Positions 1-11,930 of a stretch of 64,000 nucleotides of DNA are shown here, piece after piece (position 1 is the first letter of the stretch; each line of letters opens with the position of its first letter). Origin of the DNA: Sphagnum magellanicum (Eukaryota; Streptophyta; Sphagnopsida; Sphagnales; Sphagnaceae); NCBI GenBank assembly GCA_021904315.1, contig CM038916.1, forward strand, positions 9,389,065-9,453,064, in the 5' to 3' direction. Position numbers and translations under genes: made by a program. The notes under the pieces were generated by a model, which saw only the letters and a program-made list of their open reading frames with translations, was not told where the DNA came from and did not search any database.

Positions 1-2880
1 CCTAACCTTAAGCTAGGTAGGTACGTAGGTAATTAGGCATGACTATGTTTACCTACCTACTTAAATGCCACATGTTGACATCCTATGAACCCTAAGTTGG
101 ATTATCTAAATTAAATTAATAAAATGTTGAATATTAAAATAAACTTAAAATCTCCACATGTCACAAAATAATTAGCCACAACCATGGACACATGTCTCAA
201 CATTCATTTTAGTTGCATGTAGTTGCATTTCATATATGCAACTAGCCTTTTTTGAATATGATGAATGAAAGTGTAGAATGTTATGGTATATATATATGTC
301 AAATACGAAATGTCGTATGCAATCAAAAATTGTTGCAACTCGTTTTAAGCAACTATGGCAATTTTCATTTGCATGTGTTGCTTGTGAGTAAAAATCAATT
401 GCAAATAATAGTTGCAAAAAAATGATTTTTTAAAAATAAACCTACCTACTTATTATTTACCAACCTAAACAAAATAGACAAATATTGCCCCTTTAAATCA
501 TTTCAAATAAATAACTTAATCACATTAGTCATTTTAGTTATACTATCAAGGGTGTAAAAAACATGTTTTTTCAATAATGAATTGTAAATAAGCCCAAACC
601 AAGGGCTTGATAATTACCTTCCCACCTTATGGTAATGTCAAGGGTGTTTATAAATAAAAGGAAAATATATATTAAACTATTATAATTGTTTTGCAACGAT
701 TCAAAAACAAACCTAGAAAACAATTCTTCAAAGCGATAATAATAAAAACTCCTAACTATGGTAATTTTGCTTTATGCTAGAACTACCTTGTAAGGTCAAA
801 AGAATACAACCACCAATAATAATTTTTAAAATAAATAATAAATAAACAAAAGAAGATGGTACTATGGGCAATATTTATTCCCTACAACCAAATTACTACC
901 TTGATATTGTCACATGGGAAAGCCATCTAGAAAAAAAATCTCTTCAAAAAAAAGACAAATTCTAGTGTTGCTTCTAGTTCATTACCCCTTTGTTGGCCTC
1001 ATTTTTCTATCTTTCCCCATGATGGTATTTTCTTTCCACACCTTTACCTTACTAATGCATGCACATACACCCAAGACATATATTTGGAAATCCTTATAAA
1101 ACCTTTTTTTTCTTATTATGCCTTCATAACCAAAAGAAATACAACATGTTGCCCTCCCTATGGCATAATGTTAGAAGAAGAAGAAGAACGAAAAGAAAAT
1201 TCAAGAAAGGAATGAGGTGAAAGAGGATTTATTTATTTACACTCAAAATCAACAACAATTAAAATAAGAAATGTTCCATGAAGTTCACAAAATTGAATAC
1301 ATGATTCGTCACTAATTAAAATAGGAAATTTATATATTTACATAAGTGTTCGGTGTTTGTTATTTTATAATTTGTGAGTGAACATAACAATGATTATTTA
1401 ATTTAAAGTGATTTTCTCTTTGTAAATTAGTTTTAAAAAAATTTAAATCACAAAAAAAACTTTAAAATTAAACCCATTCAAACTGGAATAATGTTAGGAT
1501 GGGTGAAAATGAGCTATTAGGGGCCAACATGATTACTTAATAAAAGGACTATGGGTTTTTTTGTAGTCCTATTGATTTTTTCATAGAAAATTATTTTTGA
1601 ATGAAATCATTTGTAACTTGTTATGCAAAACATTTTATAATTGTCCCAATGCATCACATGCTTTGTGTTAATATTTGTTGAATAATTATGATTTCTTTTT
1701 TAATCTACATTTTTTTTTGTCAAATTTTGCATTTCATCTTGAAAAATTATCATATAATTTCAAATCATTTCAATATGTATTAATTATTAGAAGATTTATT
1801 TTTTATATCATAAGTTACAACTTTGTTTTATATGTCATATACATTATACTCCATTTACATGTGCTAAATGATTCTTGAAATTTTGAGATTTTTTTTAAAT
1901 GAATTTTTAAATTAAACTATTTCACAACTTTTTAATTGTGAATTTTTTTGAGCACATGCATAATATGTTACTATCGTCTTTTTTTTTACAATGAAAATTT
2001 GCAAAGTTGATTACTTTTGATGCAATTATCATTCAACTTTGAAATTTTTAAAAAACTAAAACCAAAAATTAAATTTTAACTAAATGAATTTTTAGTTTGA
2101 AAATTTCAACATTCATATTAACATAAAAATTGCAATTGAAATGATTATCATAATTTTAAATTGTCAAAACAAAAACATAATTCCCAACACCTTTTTTGGT
2201 TCCTATAAGCTTATTTTGACCTAAATGGGTGATCTTATAAGAGGTTTAACACACTTGTGCTAATATAAGGACCCATTAACAATCCAAGAAGTTCCCAAAA
2301 AGTGAATTCACAACAACATTAATTAAAACAAGAAATGTTCCATCTCAAAAAGTGAACTACATTTCACATTAACACCAATTAAAATAGGAAATTTGTTCCA
2401 TGAAATTCCGCAAAAAGGAACTCACAATAACACCAATTCCAAATAAGAAAACTAAATTATAAAAATAATCGTCAATTTCAAATAAGCAAATCTATACTAT
2501 GAAAATAGTCACTAATTCCAAATAAGAAATCTATATTATGGGTTTGGGATGTGATCAAGTTGTAACACTCCCAAATTGCGAGGCTTATTATCACTTTCCT
2601 TTTCATACTAGAATGCTCTCAACAAAACAAAGCAATGCAACATGCTTATCCATTTCACAATTTTCAAACCAACAAAGCAAAAGGTTATTAAACTTAGAGT
2701 AATTTCCAAATTCTACAAATTGATTAAATTTTCAAAAAAAAATTTAAAAATCACAATTGGGTTTTGTAAGACCTATGAAGTTAAGGCCACTACAACCATA
2801 ATAATATTGAGATGGGTGGATGATCTTACAAGAGGTGGATGATCTCATAATTTCATCCCTCTGCCCATCCCTACAAAGAC
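1..2880. other. AT-rich intergenic spacer, no supported gene
   Basis: No reading frame here resembles a known protein. The stretch opens with clustered CCTAC/GTAGG words (about 1-60 and 440-460). Between about 2,280 and 2,540 there is a degenerate tandem repeat of 45-65 bp units built on the words AATTAAAATAGGAAAT and TTCCATGAA. A related copy lies at 1,240-1,335. Two short direct copies of GATGATCTTA/CAAGAGG words lie near 2,225 and 2,815. Nothing points to a function. Confidence 0.7.
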
Positions 2881-3372
2881 CGCCGGGGGGGGAGGAGATT
2901 GGTTTTTTTGTCTGCCCATTTGGGCACAGCTCAACATCCAAGTGAGACTTACTGCCAAGGGCCTACCCCCTAAAAGGGAACAGCAGACAAACAAACAATC
3001 AAGGGTGTGGAACATGGGCCGGGCCGGGTCGGCCCAAACATGTAAAGTACTTGGAGAGGGCGGGGGGGCGGGGTCGGCGCGGGTATCCGGTCGGTGGGGG
3101 GGGGGGGGGGCTTGGTGGAGTGCCTTTGGGAAACTGACTGTGCAAGCAAAACCGCATGCAATTAGGGTTAGGTCAAGAATCTGAGCCGTTAGATGAGAGC
3201 ATAATTGGACCTAAACCGTTCGATTCTCGGCGAGCGTGATGCACAAAGGAATGTGTATCGTGTTTGGTGTTGTTCTCGTTATCCTCGTTTGATTGTGGTT
3301 GTTGTTGTTGTTGTTGGGTGAACTGCGTACCACGGATTCGGGTTGCGGAATTGTGGAGCAAGAGATACAGCC
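2880..3372 (+). promoter_or_regulatory. Promoter and 5' leader of the PUX-like gene
   Basis: Composition changes sharply from AT-rich to GC-rich at about 2,880. TGGGCC at 3,015-3,020 and GGCCCA at 3,031-3,036 form an inverted pair of site II-type motifs inside a near-palindrome. A telo-box-like TTAGGGTT lies at 3,162-3,169. In plants, site II plus telo-box pairs mark housekeeping genes active in dividing cells. Between them, at about 3,055-3,113, are several G-runs, the last about 14 G long, capable of G-quadruplex formation. No TATA box is clear. The start of transcription cannot be fixed from sequence alone. Confidence 0.6.
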
Positions 3373-5851
3373 ATGGACAGCGATCATGCGCTATTGGTTG
3401 CTCAGTTCTGTGCCGTCACAGCTGCCTCCCCAGAGCTGGCTACTTTCTTTTTGGAGAGTGCAAATTGGCAGCTTGATACTGCGATTCATTCCTTTTTCGA
3501 GGCCGATGTCGAAGGTGGAGGTGATGTTGCTGCTGTGCCTGATGACGAAGGACCGGTAGTAGATGAGTTGGAGGAGGAAGAGGAGGAGGAGGAGGAGGGC
3601 GTTAGTCTTCCATCTGTACCTCCGGTTGTTCCCCCGGCATGGCCTCCAAGATCGTCGCAACAAGCGCAAGGTGCAAGCGCTGCTGGAGTAGGGTTTGGAA
3701 GCAAGCCCAAGGGCAAGGATAGAGGCTCCAGCAAGCAGAAGAAGGGAGGAGGTTCGTCTCGTGGTGGCGTCACCACTCTGTCGGACCTTAACTCCCATCC
3801 TGACTCCGATTCTGACTCCGATGGGGCACAAGAGTATTACACGGGCGGTGAGAAGAGGTAATGGAACTAGGGTTTGAAACATGGGTGTGGTTGAAGAATA
3901 TCAGATTGTGAAGTTGTGAACGAAATCGGGCATTCTGTTGCGTCTCAGCATGCACATCTGAAGCACCTTGTTTTTTTGTTGGTTGAAATATGCGATAGAA
4001 ACACAACAATCTTGTGTTTCAGTCTGCAGGCCATGGTCATTTCTGGACGTTGGAAAACCTAGGGTTTGAAACATGGGTGTTGTTGAAGGGCATCGGATTG
4101 GGAAGTTGTGAACGAAGTCAGGCATTCTGTTGCTTCTCAGCATGCAAATCTGAAGCACTGTGTTTTGTTGTTTGGTTGAAATATGCGATAGTGGTATGAT
4201 GGTTCAAGAACCTTCAAGAGGCCAACGTGATGTGGATGCGCTATTCAATCGAGTGAGGCAGAGTGGCAGTGCACGGGAAGGCCCTTTGGAACCGTCTCCA
4301 GCAGCTCCAAGCAATCGAGGGGTGTTTTCTGGAACAGCCCGTACTCTGGCTGGGGAACCTCGGCAGCAAGAACAAGCTGCTGGAGCCACACCAGTAACTG
4401 GAACACCACAAGCTCCACAACCTGTGCTCCACGTTATCACCTTCTGGAGGAACGGGTTCACTGTTGGTGATGGTCCACTGCGCCGGCTTGATGACCCTGC
4501 CAATGCTCCTTTCTTAGATGTAAGTCTCTTGTTGCGTCTCACCTTCTATAACTGTTTTCCCTTCTTCCCTTGTTGTATCCAGTTTCCCCTTGGATTTGAG
4601 CATGGACTGGCTGATGCTCTTGCAGGGTTTTCTGACAATAGCTTCATGTGTGTGTGTGCAATTCTGGTTGTGTAGAGCATCAACAAGGCTGAGTGTCCCC
4701 GGGAACTTGAGCCAGCAGATCGCAACACCCCAGTCCATGTCAACCTTGTCAGGAAAGAGGAAGACTGGCAGGTGGGTTTCTGCACCTTTTGTGATACCCA
4801 TCTTTGAAGTGAATTTGTTCACCTCAACAGAAACTACCAGCATCTTACACAGGAAGAGCTTAGCAGATAAAATTGATGGGAGTTGATTTGGGTGCAATGC
4901 ATTTTTGGATTCTGATTGGCATCTACAGACTTCTTCATGTCTTACATTGGCATGGTTGTCTGTTGAAGATCAACTGTAGGGTTTTATATTGTTCCTCTTT
5001 GTAAGTACCATTGAATAAGATCATAATATATGTGAGACCTAAAATAAATGGTCATCATGGATCCTAGACTATTGTTAGGATCTGATCATACATTTTTAAT
5101 TGCTTCTCCAGGCACCACCAGAGCCAAAATATGTGGCATTTAAAGGAACTGGACGTACTCTTGGTAGCACAAGTGAGTCAACAGCCTTAAGTCAATTGGC
5201 TGCACCAGCTGTTTCCTCTTCAGAACCCCCGAATTTGCCTTTTGAGGGCCTTGTTGTTGATGACACAAAACCTGCCACCTCCATTCAGGTGACTTTCTTA
5301 AGGGAAATGGTTGAGCTATCATTCTATGCTGCAGTCTTACTCCTTGGAATCACCCTAATTCACCTTCAGTTGTGTACCAAACTGATGACATCTTTCATTT
5401 TCTCTGCTGTTTGAAACTTGGGAAACATAAGAATTATAAGAACACATCAATAAGCCAGGTTTCAAAGTACTGGGGTTTTCTATTTGATCCAATTTTTTTG
5501 TCTTTTGAAGTTTCACAAATAGTTCATTTCTGAATGTATTAAAGCTTCACACTAATAGCATATTGCAAGAGGGTGGTTTTCAGTATTCCAAGAGACTGAC
5601 TGATGTACTCTATGTTTTCTTTACCTGTGATTTGTCAGCTGAGGCTTTCAGATGGGACTCGAATGGTTGCCCGGTTTAATCACACACACACAGTTGCAGA
5701 TATCCGAGGCTTCATTGATGCAGCCAGACCAGGAAACTCAGGCCCTTACAATCTTCAAACCATGGGGTTTCCTCCAAGGCAGTTGACTGATCCACAGCAG
5801 ACAATTCAAAGTGCAGGTCTCATTAATGCTGTTATAATCCAAAAGAATTAG
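3373..5851 (+). CDS. PUX5-like: UBA-SEP-UBX protein, CDC48/p97 adaptor of the PUX3/4/5 (p47/Shp1) type
   Basis: Five exons join in frame: 3373-3857, 4192-4519, 4676-4771, 5112-5288 and 5639-5851, giving 432 residues. All introns are GT..AG. Residues 1-45 form a UBA-like helical domain starting [12 protein letters not shown]. An acidic poly-Glu stretch follows near residue 70. A SEP domain spans about 240-303 ([18 protein letters not shown]). An SHP box lies at about 313-321 (FKGTGRTLG). The C-terminal UBX domain spans about 359-432, with the loop motif GFPPRQL that enters the p97 N-domain pocket. This order is that of p47/Shp1 and plant PUX3, PUX4 and PUX5, and the length fits PUX5 (about 420). 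The family links ubiquitylated cargo to the CDC48 segregase in cytosol and nucleus. The start is the first ATG after the GC-rich leader and begins the UBA domain directly. Confidence 0.93.
3864..4191 (+). repeat. Imperfect tandem duplication filling PUX intron 1, including its splice acceptor
   Basis: The block starting ACTAGGGTTTGAAACATGGG near 3,866 recurs near 4,060, an offset of about 193 bp. The second copy ends in GCGATAG at 4,191, which is the real acceptor of exon 2. The first copy ends in the same GCGATAG at 3,998. Use of the first site would add about 20 codons and then a TAG, so it is a decoy or an NMD-type alternative acceptor. Confidence 0.85.
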
Positions 5852-6660
5852 CAGTTATTATGCAAATTTAGAGTACAAAGGATATATTCTGCTGGCTCTG
5901 GAATGAAGTTATATCTGCATTTGTGTAAATATACAGAGCTTGTGCTTCAGTTTGTCTGTGGCTGAAAAACTGGATCTACAAACCTTCATTCTATTTCTGA
6001 CCGTGGTCAAATTCACAAGTGTCTGGTCATATTGTTATGTTGATTTTTTGCTCTATACCATTTGTAGACATCAGTTCCAGCAAATGCAGGATCTCTTGAA
6101 CTCTAGCTCTGTCCAAACTAACCATGGGTCTACAACAATCAGTCTTGTGAGTTCAATTATACATGTAGCTGATCATGTTGGTCTTCATGGCTCTAATAAT
6201 ATGCTTTCAAACTGTTTACATGATATCTTGGGTCATTTGGGGAGTGTTTGTTTGTTGGGATGTGATCTGCTCTTATGAAGGGGGCTTAACTTCTTTCCTT
6301 CTCCCCTCTACTACTTGAAGTATACTTGGGCTCTGCACTGCTTCTCGCTACTAGTTGTGATGAATTGTTTTGTGACTATGAATTGTTTTTTAACAAAGGA
6401 TATATATGTCATATTAATTCATATTTTGGGAAGGGAAAGATGTATCTATTTTTAATGGGCTTTTTGTAAATGTCTTCCTATTTGTGTCGAAACATATTGA
6501 GATTTTTTGGGATCACATCTAAACATGATGTTTGTTGCGTATGCTATTGTGAAAACATCACATGATGAGTTATCTATTTGTTGCATTATATTTGTATATG
6601 TGCATAACAAGTTGTTCACATTTGTAAGCTTGCATAATAATTGGAATGTGTCGTTAGAGA
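5852..6660 (+). other. 3' UTR and downstream flank of the PUX-like gene
   Basis: AT-rich sequence follows the TAG stop codon at 5,849-5,851. It has gene-like composition to about 6,400, then decays into spacer. No coding continuation or RNA gene was seen. Several AATAAA-like words occur but no single poly(A) signal stands out. Confidence 0.5.
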
Positions 6661-6663
6661 ATT

Positions 6664-6872
6664 TTATGTGAATCATGTATTGTACAATATAACTTAAGAA
6701 TTGACATGTGGATTCTTACTAATATCCAGTGATTATGTGAATCATGTATTATACAATATAACTTAAGAATTGACATGTGGATTCTTACTAATATCCAGTG
6801 ATTATGTGAATCATGTATTGTACAATATAACTTAAGAATTGACATGTGGATTCTTACTAATATCCAGTGATT
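6664..6872 (-). repeat. Three tandem copies of a 69-bp unit, open as a 23-residue repeat on the minus strand
   Basis: Units start at 6,664, 6,733 and 6,802, an exact 69-bp period with only one or two substitutions between copies. 69 is a multiple of three, and the minus strand reads through all three copies without a stop as a repeated peptide containing NHWILVRIHMSILKLY. The array lies between the PUX 3' flank and the Helitron relic. Its near-identity implies a recent expansion. Whether it is translated is unknown. Confidence 0.85.
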
Positions 6873-6999
6873 GTTGTTCATGAACGTGTTGAAGACATTT
6901 TTTTGACACATCTACATTTTTTTTCTTATAATTGCATATGTATGTTGTTCATATCCTAATGATTGTAATTTTTTAACATAAAATATTTGAATAGCATTT

Positions 7000-9900
7000 C
7001 TTAAATGTTGGTTGCTAGTCATATGTTCAGGTCAAGAAGGATTTTCTCATCTACTTTAGTTAGTTGGAGGCCTTCAATCCAATAATTAATGTTATCATAT
7101 TCATTAGAGTCGTTTTTTGAATCACTTGATATTGTAATGAAAGATAATTCTTTGTTATGTAATAAATTGTCATCACATTTTTTAGGGTCAATATTTGAAT
7201 CCATAGGAATTTCAATATCTTTGTTGGTTTTGATATCATTTCTATTGGTATTCTTTTGGTCTAAAAGAGGTTTTGTTATCTTTGATGACCTTTTTTTAAA
7301 TTTGGCTTTACATATGTCTTTGATAGATATATCCTTTAATATTATGAATCCATCTAAAGAACATAATTGTGATATATGTTGTGCATGTTAATTGTTACAT
7401 TATCAAGTGGTTCTTTCAAGTCAATGATCAAATGTTTATCTTTGAAATTTAAAGTCTATGAGACAAAAAGCAAGGGCAAGTGGTAGTTGGTATCTATTTA
7501 TGTTAAATGTTTTGAAAGTATTTGATTATGGTATTTGGTGATGATATTAAAAGATTCTAGATATCGATATTATTGATATGACATTTTTTGGTAGACCTTA
7601 TAGGGTTGTCTTGTAAAGTGTCATGTTTTTCAATGAATTCATTTAAATCAACATAAACATTTGTAGGTGGGTGCATTGAATGATTTCATTGAATCCATTG
7701 GGATTTGTTGACTAAAACATTTTGAATGTAATTGATAGTTCCATTGACAACTCCTAGTTTAGGATATAAGTTTTCTATGATTATGACTTTCATTCCTTTG
7801 TTTAATTTCAAAAAGGGTGTTAAATTTTGAATTTTACTTGTTGAAATAGTTTGTGTTATGAAATATTATATGTCACTTCGTATTGAACTTTTTTGTAAGT
7901 ATCAATGGCCATTATAATATAACATTTTTGTTTTGATTATATTGAGTTGATGTTTATCATTTGTTGATTAATTGCATTTAGTAACTCATTTCTAAATATT
8001 ATGAAGGTTGTTTTCCATGAGTCATTGAAGATATTTACATTTGTATTAATGAAAAAACTTGTTTTTGACAAATCAAAATCTGAATATGAAATTATTCCAT
8101 TGTGAAGATTTTGTAAAAGAATTGCATATTTTATGTCTTTGTTTTATGGCATTTGTTGTGTTAATATGATGTTATTTGAGCAAATGTAATTTTCCCACAT
8201 ACTTTTACTTATGACTTCATTTGCATTCAATTTGTGAATGTAAAAGTTGGTTGGATGTTAGTTGAAAATAATGGTGTGTCAATGATGGGTGGAAATTGTA
8301 AAAAATCTCCCATGAACACTATATTAAGTCCTCTGAATAGCAATATGCTTGATTTCAATTTTTGTAATTTTAAATGCATTGTATTGAACATCACATAACC
8401 CACCATTGATATTTCATCGAATTGAATGTTGAACCAACTATCTAATATTGTTTTGGATTTGTTTATAATTATATTTTTATCAATTGATAAACCAAGTAAG
8501 GAATGGACAATTGTTCCACCTATCAATGAAACAACATTTGTAGTGTATGTTGTAATGTGTAATTTGTCCTTGTTATTTGTTTTCAAAAAATATTCTTTAA
8601 TAACTTTGATGATTTGTGTTTTGCATGTACCTACAACACCCCTTGTGTATTATAGTAGTTGATTAATGGAATTCATTTTTATGAATTCTTCGAAGGTAGA
8701 AAGTTATAAATCATATTTTTCGATTATGAAAGCTTTTTAAAAATATGGGTGAATACATATATTTATTATTAGATACCAAAATTTTCATGTCATTGTATAA
8801 GGAATCTATTTATGTTTAGACATCAAATAATTCACGTATTTCAAGTTGTTGTGAGTTATCATTTACATGCGTATGTTTTTTGTGAACAATATGGATTTTG
8901 AAATTCTGAATTTGGTGTATCAAGTTTGTTTATTTGTATATCATTTAACATGTGAATTCATTGTTTATTATTGTTTTGATTTTCTACGATGGTATCCATA
9001 TCATAATTTTGAATGTGTTGAATTTGTTTTTTTTAAAAGAAATTATTAGGTTTTTGTTATTTCAAAGACATAACATGTTGTGCTTGCATTACACAAATGT
9101 ACTCTATTTCTATATTTTCATGGTTGTATTCTTTGTTTATGTCATTTTGTTGGATTGATATGTTATGAATGTTTTTTTTCTTTCATGCATTCGAGTTCAT
9201 CATCATAAAGTGGGTGATTTAATGTAACATCTTTATTGTCTTCATCAATGTTGTCTTCAATTGAAGTTCTTGTGAAACAATCAACATCTCTTGACTCTTT
9301 GCATTCATGTAAAATATTGACGTTTTTTTCTTTTTTTTTTGTAAAGTCATAAAATGTTGGACATGAAGTTTTTAATGTTACATCCTAAGTTGTGAGGTGT
9401 TTTCTGATGTCAGATAATGTCCACCACGAGGAAAATAAAATACATATTAATGTAACGTAATTTTCAAGGTCATTTATTTGTGATGATATCGTATAATTTT
9501 GAATTATCGATATTTTAAATATTTTTATATTTATATAAACTATGAATGTCATATTGAGGGGATTTTGATGAAATCAATTACAATGTGTGATATTTAATTT
9601 ATTAACTTTATTAGAAAATTCATATGGAAAAAGATATTCAAATATATCGAATATATTTGTTGGTAATTTGTACGAAAATTATGTATGATGTTTTACATAT
9701 TTGATGAAGTTTTTTCAACTATAAATGTTTTGAAATTGTTATCAAAGTTATTTTGTTTTTCAATATGGATGTTTTGCAAAAAAAAAATCTTCTTCTTTTA
9801 CCCAAGCTAATAAATTATAACAAGGTATATAAATGAAATCATAATCAGTTATGTGATCTGGCATATTCAATAAATAACTTACTACTCTTGTGGTTGATAT

Positions 9901-11240
9901 TTTTTGTTGATTTTCAATTGTGTTCAAACATTTAATGATAAAACGTCGATTTTTATCAATTGAGTCATACAAGTTTGTATTTTCAATAATTGTGTGTATT
10001 GTTATTTGTAAAAGAAAATACATGTGCGTAGTGTAAATGGATATTTTTGTTATGTAGTTTATAATATAGTAAATTAAAGATTTACTATCTTTACTCGATG
10101 CTACTATGAACTTCAAATCATGATTACATTTAGATGTTAATAATATCCATGGGTTTGCATTGTTTAACCATTTATTAGTTATTTTAATGTGTAAAAGTTT
10201 TGTTTTGTTATCAAAATGAGTTTCATTAATTAAAGGTTAAGGGAAACTATATCTACATACTTTTTAAAAACCGTCAACATCTATTTTATAACAAGTTGGG
10301 TTGCATACATGTCAATTACATACATTTATAAAATTACACACATCATTTTGAAATAATTCATCGAAAGTATTAATACTTATGTCAGGTGGTCTTATGGTAC
10401 ATGGATGTATGTGTTGAATTTCATCATTTACATGTGTCATCTTTGAAGTTGATTTATATTGTTCAATGTCTCTAATGATGATGTTGTTTAAATAATTAAT
10501 CATGTGTTTTTGGAAACCTTCATTATCACATAACATATGTACAAGTGTATTGGGATCCGGTGAGTCATTGAGCCACAACAATGAATGTACGTGCAAGCTT
10601 CCATTTTTGGCTATTTTATAACATCCATAATAAGCTTTGATATGATTGAGTAGATAAATTCTTTTGTTTTTTTTTTGTTTTTTGTTTTTTTCACTTATAA
10701 CATGTATGTAAAAATTGCATCAACAAGTGTGTGTATAAATATTGTTTAGGCTTTCAGATTCATGGCTATTTGTTTACTATTCTCATTTTTTGTTAACATT
10801 TTTATGTCATAAAATAAATCAAGATTGATTTTTTGCCCACTTAAAAGAGCAACTAAAGGATGATGGACAATTGCTGGATTTAAAATGAAAAATAAACAAA
10901 GTGTTCCAATGAAATTTATCATAGTAAATATTTGGTTTCTTTGCATTGTTCAACTATTGCCAAAAGCCATAACATGTTCATTAAAAAAATTTAAATGTCG
11001 TAATAAATTGAGTATGTTTGGATTCCTTTGTATTTTTTGGGGTTTTTTAAGATGTCATTAAAATTTGTGGTTTGTAATTTATTCAAAAGGTCTCTCATTC
11101 ATGTTTGATGATTTTGATATTCTTAGTTTTGCCCCTAAGACATATTTGTTTATGTTGTATTATGTTAAATACAAAGAGTGGAAACAAATGGTGTTTTGAA
11201 AATGCGTATTTAGTTTTGTCTAAATTTAAAAGGTGTTGAA
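7000..11240 (-). mobile_element. Degenerate Helitron: Rep-like N-terminal region followed by PIF1-type helicase
   Basis: Read on the minus strand, pieces occur in the normal RepHel order. Around 11,220-11,150 is FSKHHLFPLFVFNIIQ, and 10,946-10,820 holds the INPxxVHHPLVxLLSG-like region (NPAIVHHPLVALLSG). Near 10,590 is the HUH-type motif GSLHVHSLLWL. 10,120-9,760 holds NYITK and VVSYLLNMPDH. The helicase follows: a Walker A relic GVVGTCKT near 8,620 (Gly to Cys), DEISMV at 8,418-8,401, GDFLQFPP just after, and GMKVIIIENLYPKLGVVNGT near 7,800. Stops and frameshifts separate the pieces, so it is dead. I could not fix the 5' TC and 3' CTRR-hairpin ends. The stretch from 8,760 to 9,760 is too decayed to read. 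Confidence 0.85.
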
Positions 11241-11559
11241 CATGCCTTGTTCATGTGTTGTGGTGTAATTGGTAATGTAATAGGCAATGTTACTGTTGGA
11301 GGTGGTCTTAGAATCGAAAACTAGAAGGAGGGATTACAAGCCATGTCTTTCAAGATCAACATAAATACACCATTTGAAATTCATCTCAACAAGTATGAGG
11401 CCTACCCTATTTAAATTCCCTTTCAACTTTATCACAAATATTTTGTAAGAGCACTAAATGCAATAAGTGACACCATGTTCTCCGAACCATATACATTAGT
11501 TCAAAAAAAATATTAACAACACCAACATGCCAAACTGGTGTTTGAATGGGAGAATAAAG

Positions 11560-11930
11560 AACATCTAAAATTGAGTCATCCACCTATTAATGAGTAGAAA
11601 TCTCTAGACTAATTAGTTCCATAGGTGTCCTAGTGATTATTAGTTACTAGTGGTAGACTTACCGTCCCTTACCCAAGGGATGAAGTTAGTAGGATTAGGT
11701 GACTTGGGTTATTGAATGGTTGGGGGTAATCCAACCAATCATCTAGGAGATTTCCTAAGAAGGGATTAGGATAAGGACCCTATTTTTTAGGGGTCAATGT
11801 GGGCCTTGTGTGGGTATGTGGGGAAAAGGGATTGGGGTAAGGGTTGGGGGAATTTGAAGGTCATTTAAGATTTTTGGTAGATGTAGAACTCTCGCTTGGA
11901 GAGTGGAGGAAAGGAATGGAGAAAGATGTA
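11560..11930 (+). repeat. Dispersed repeat, copy A
   Basis: This stretch aligns to the reverse complement of about 61,070-61,410 over some 300 bp. Shared words in the same order include TAATGRGTAGAAAT, TTAGTTACTA, TAGACTTACCRTCC, GATTAGGATAAGG and AATGTGGGCCTTG. It has no coding signal. It is probably a non-autonomous transposon or LTR fragment. Confidence 0.75.

Noticed and set aside
3391-3882. 163-codon minus-strand frame opposite PUX exon 1
   Set aside because: Antisense shadow of a confident exon, created by its Glu/Ser/Asp-rich codons.
7019-7204. Separate small minus-strand gene at the Helitron 3' end
   Set aside because: Better explained as the eroded C-terminal end of the same Helitron helicase.
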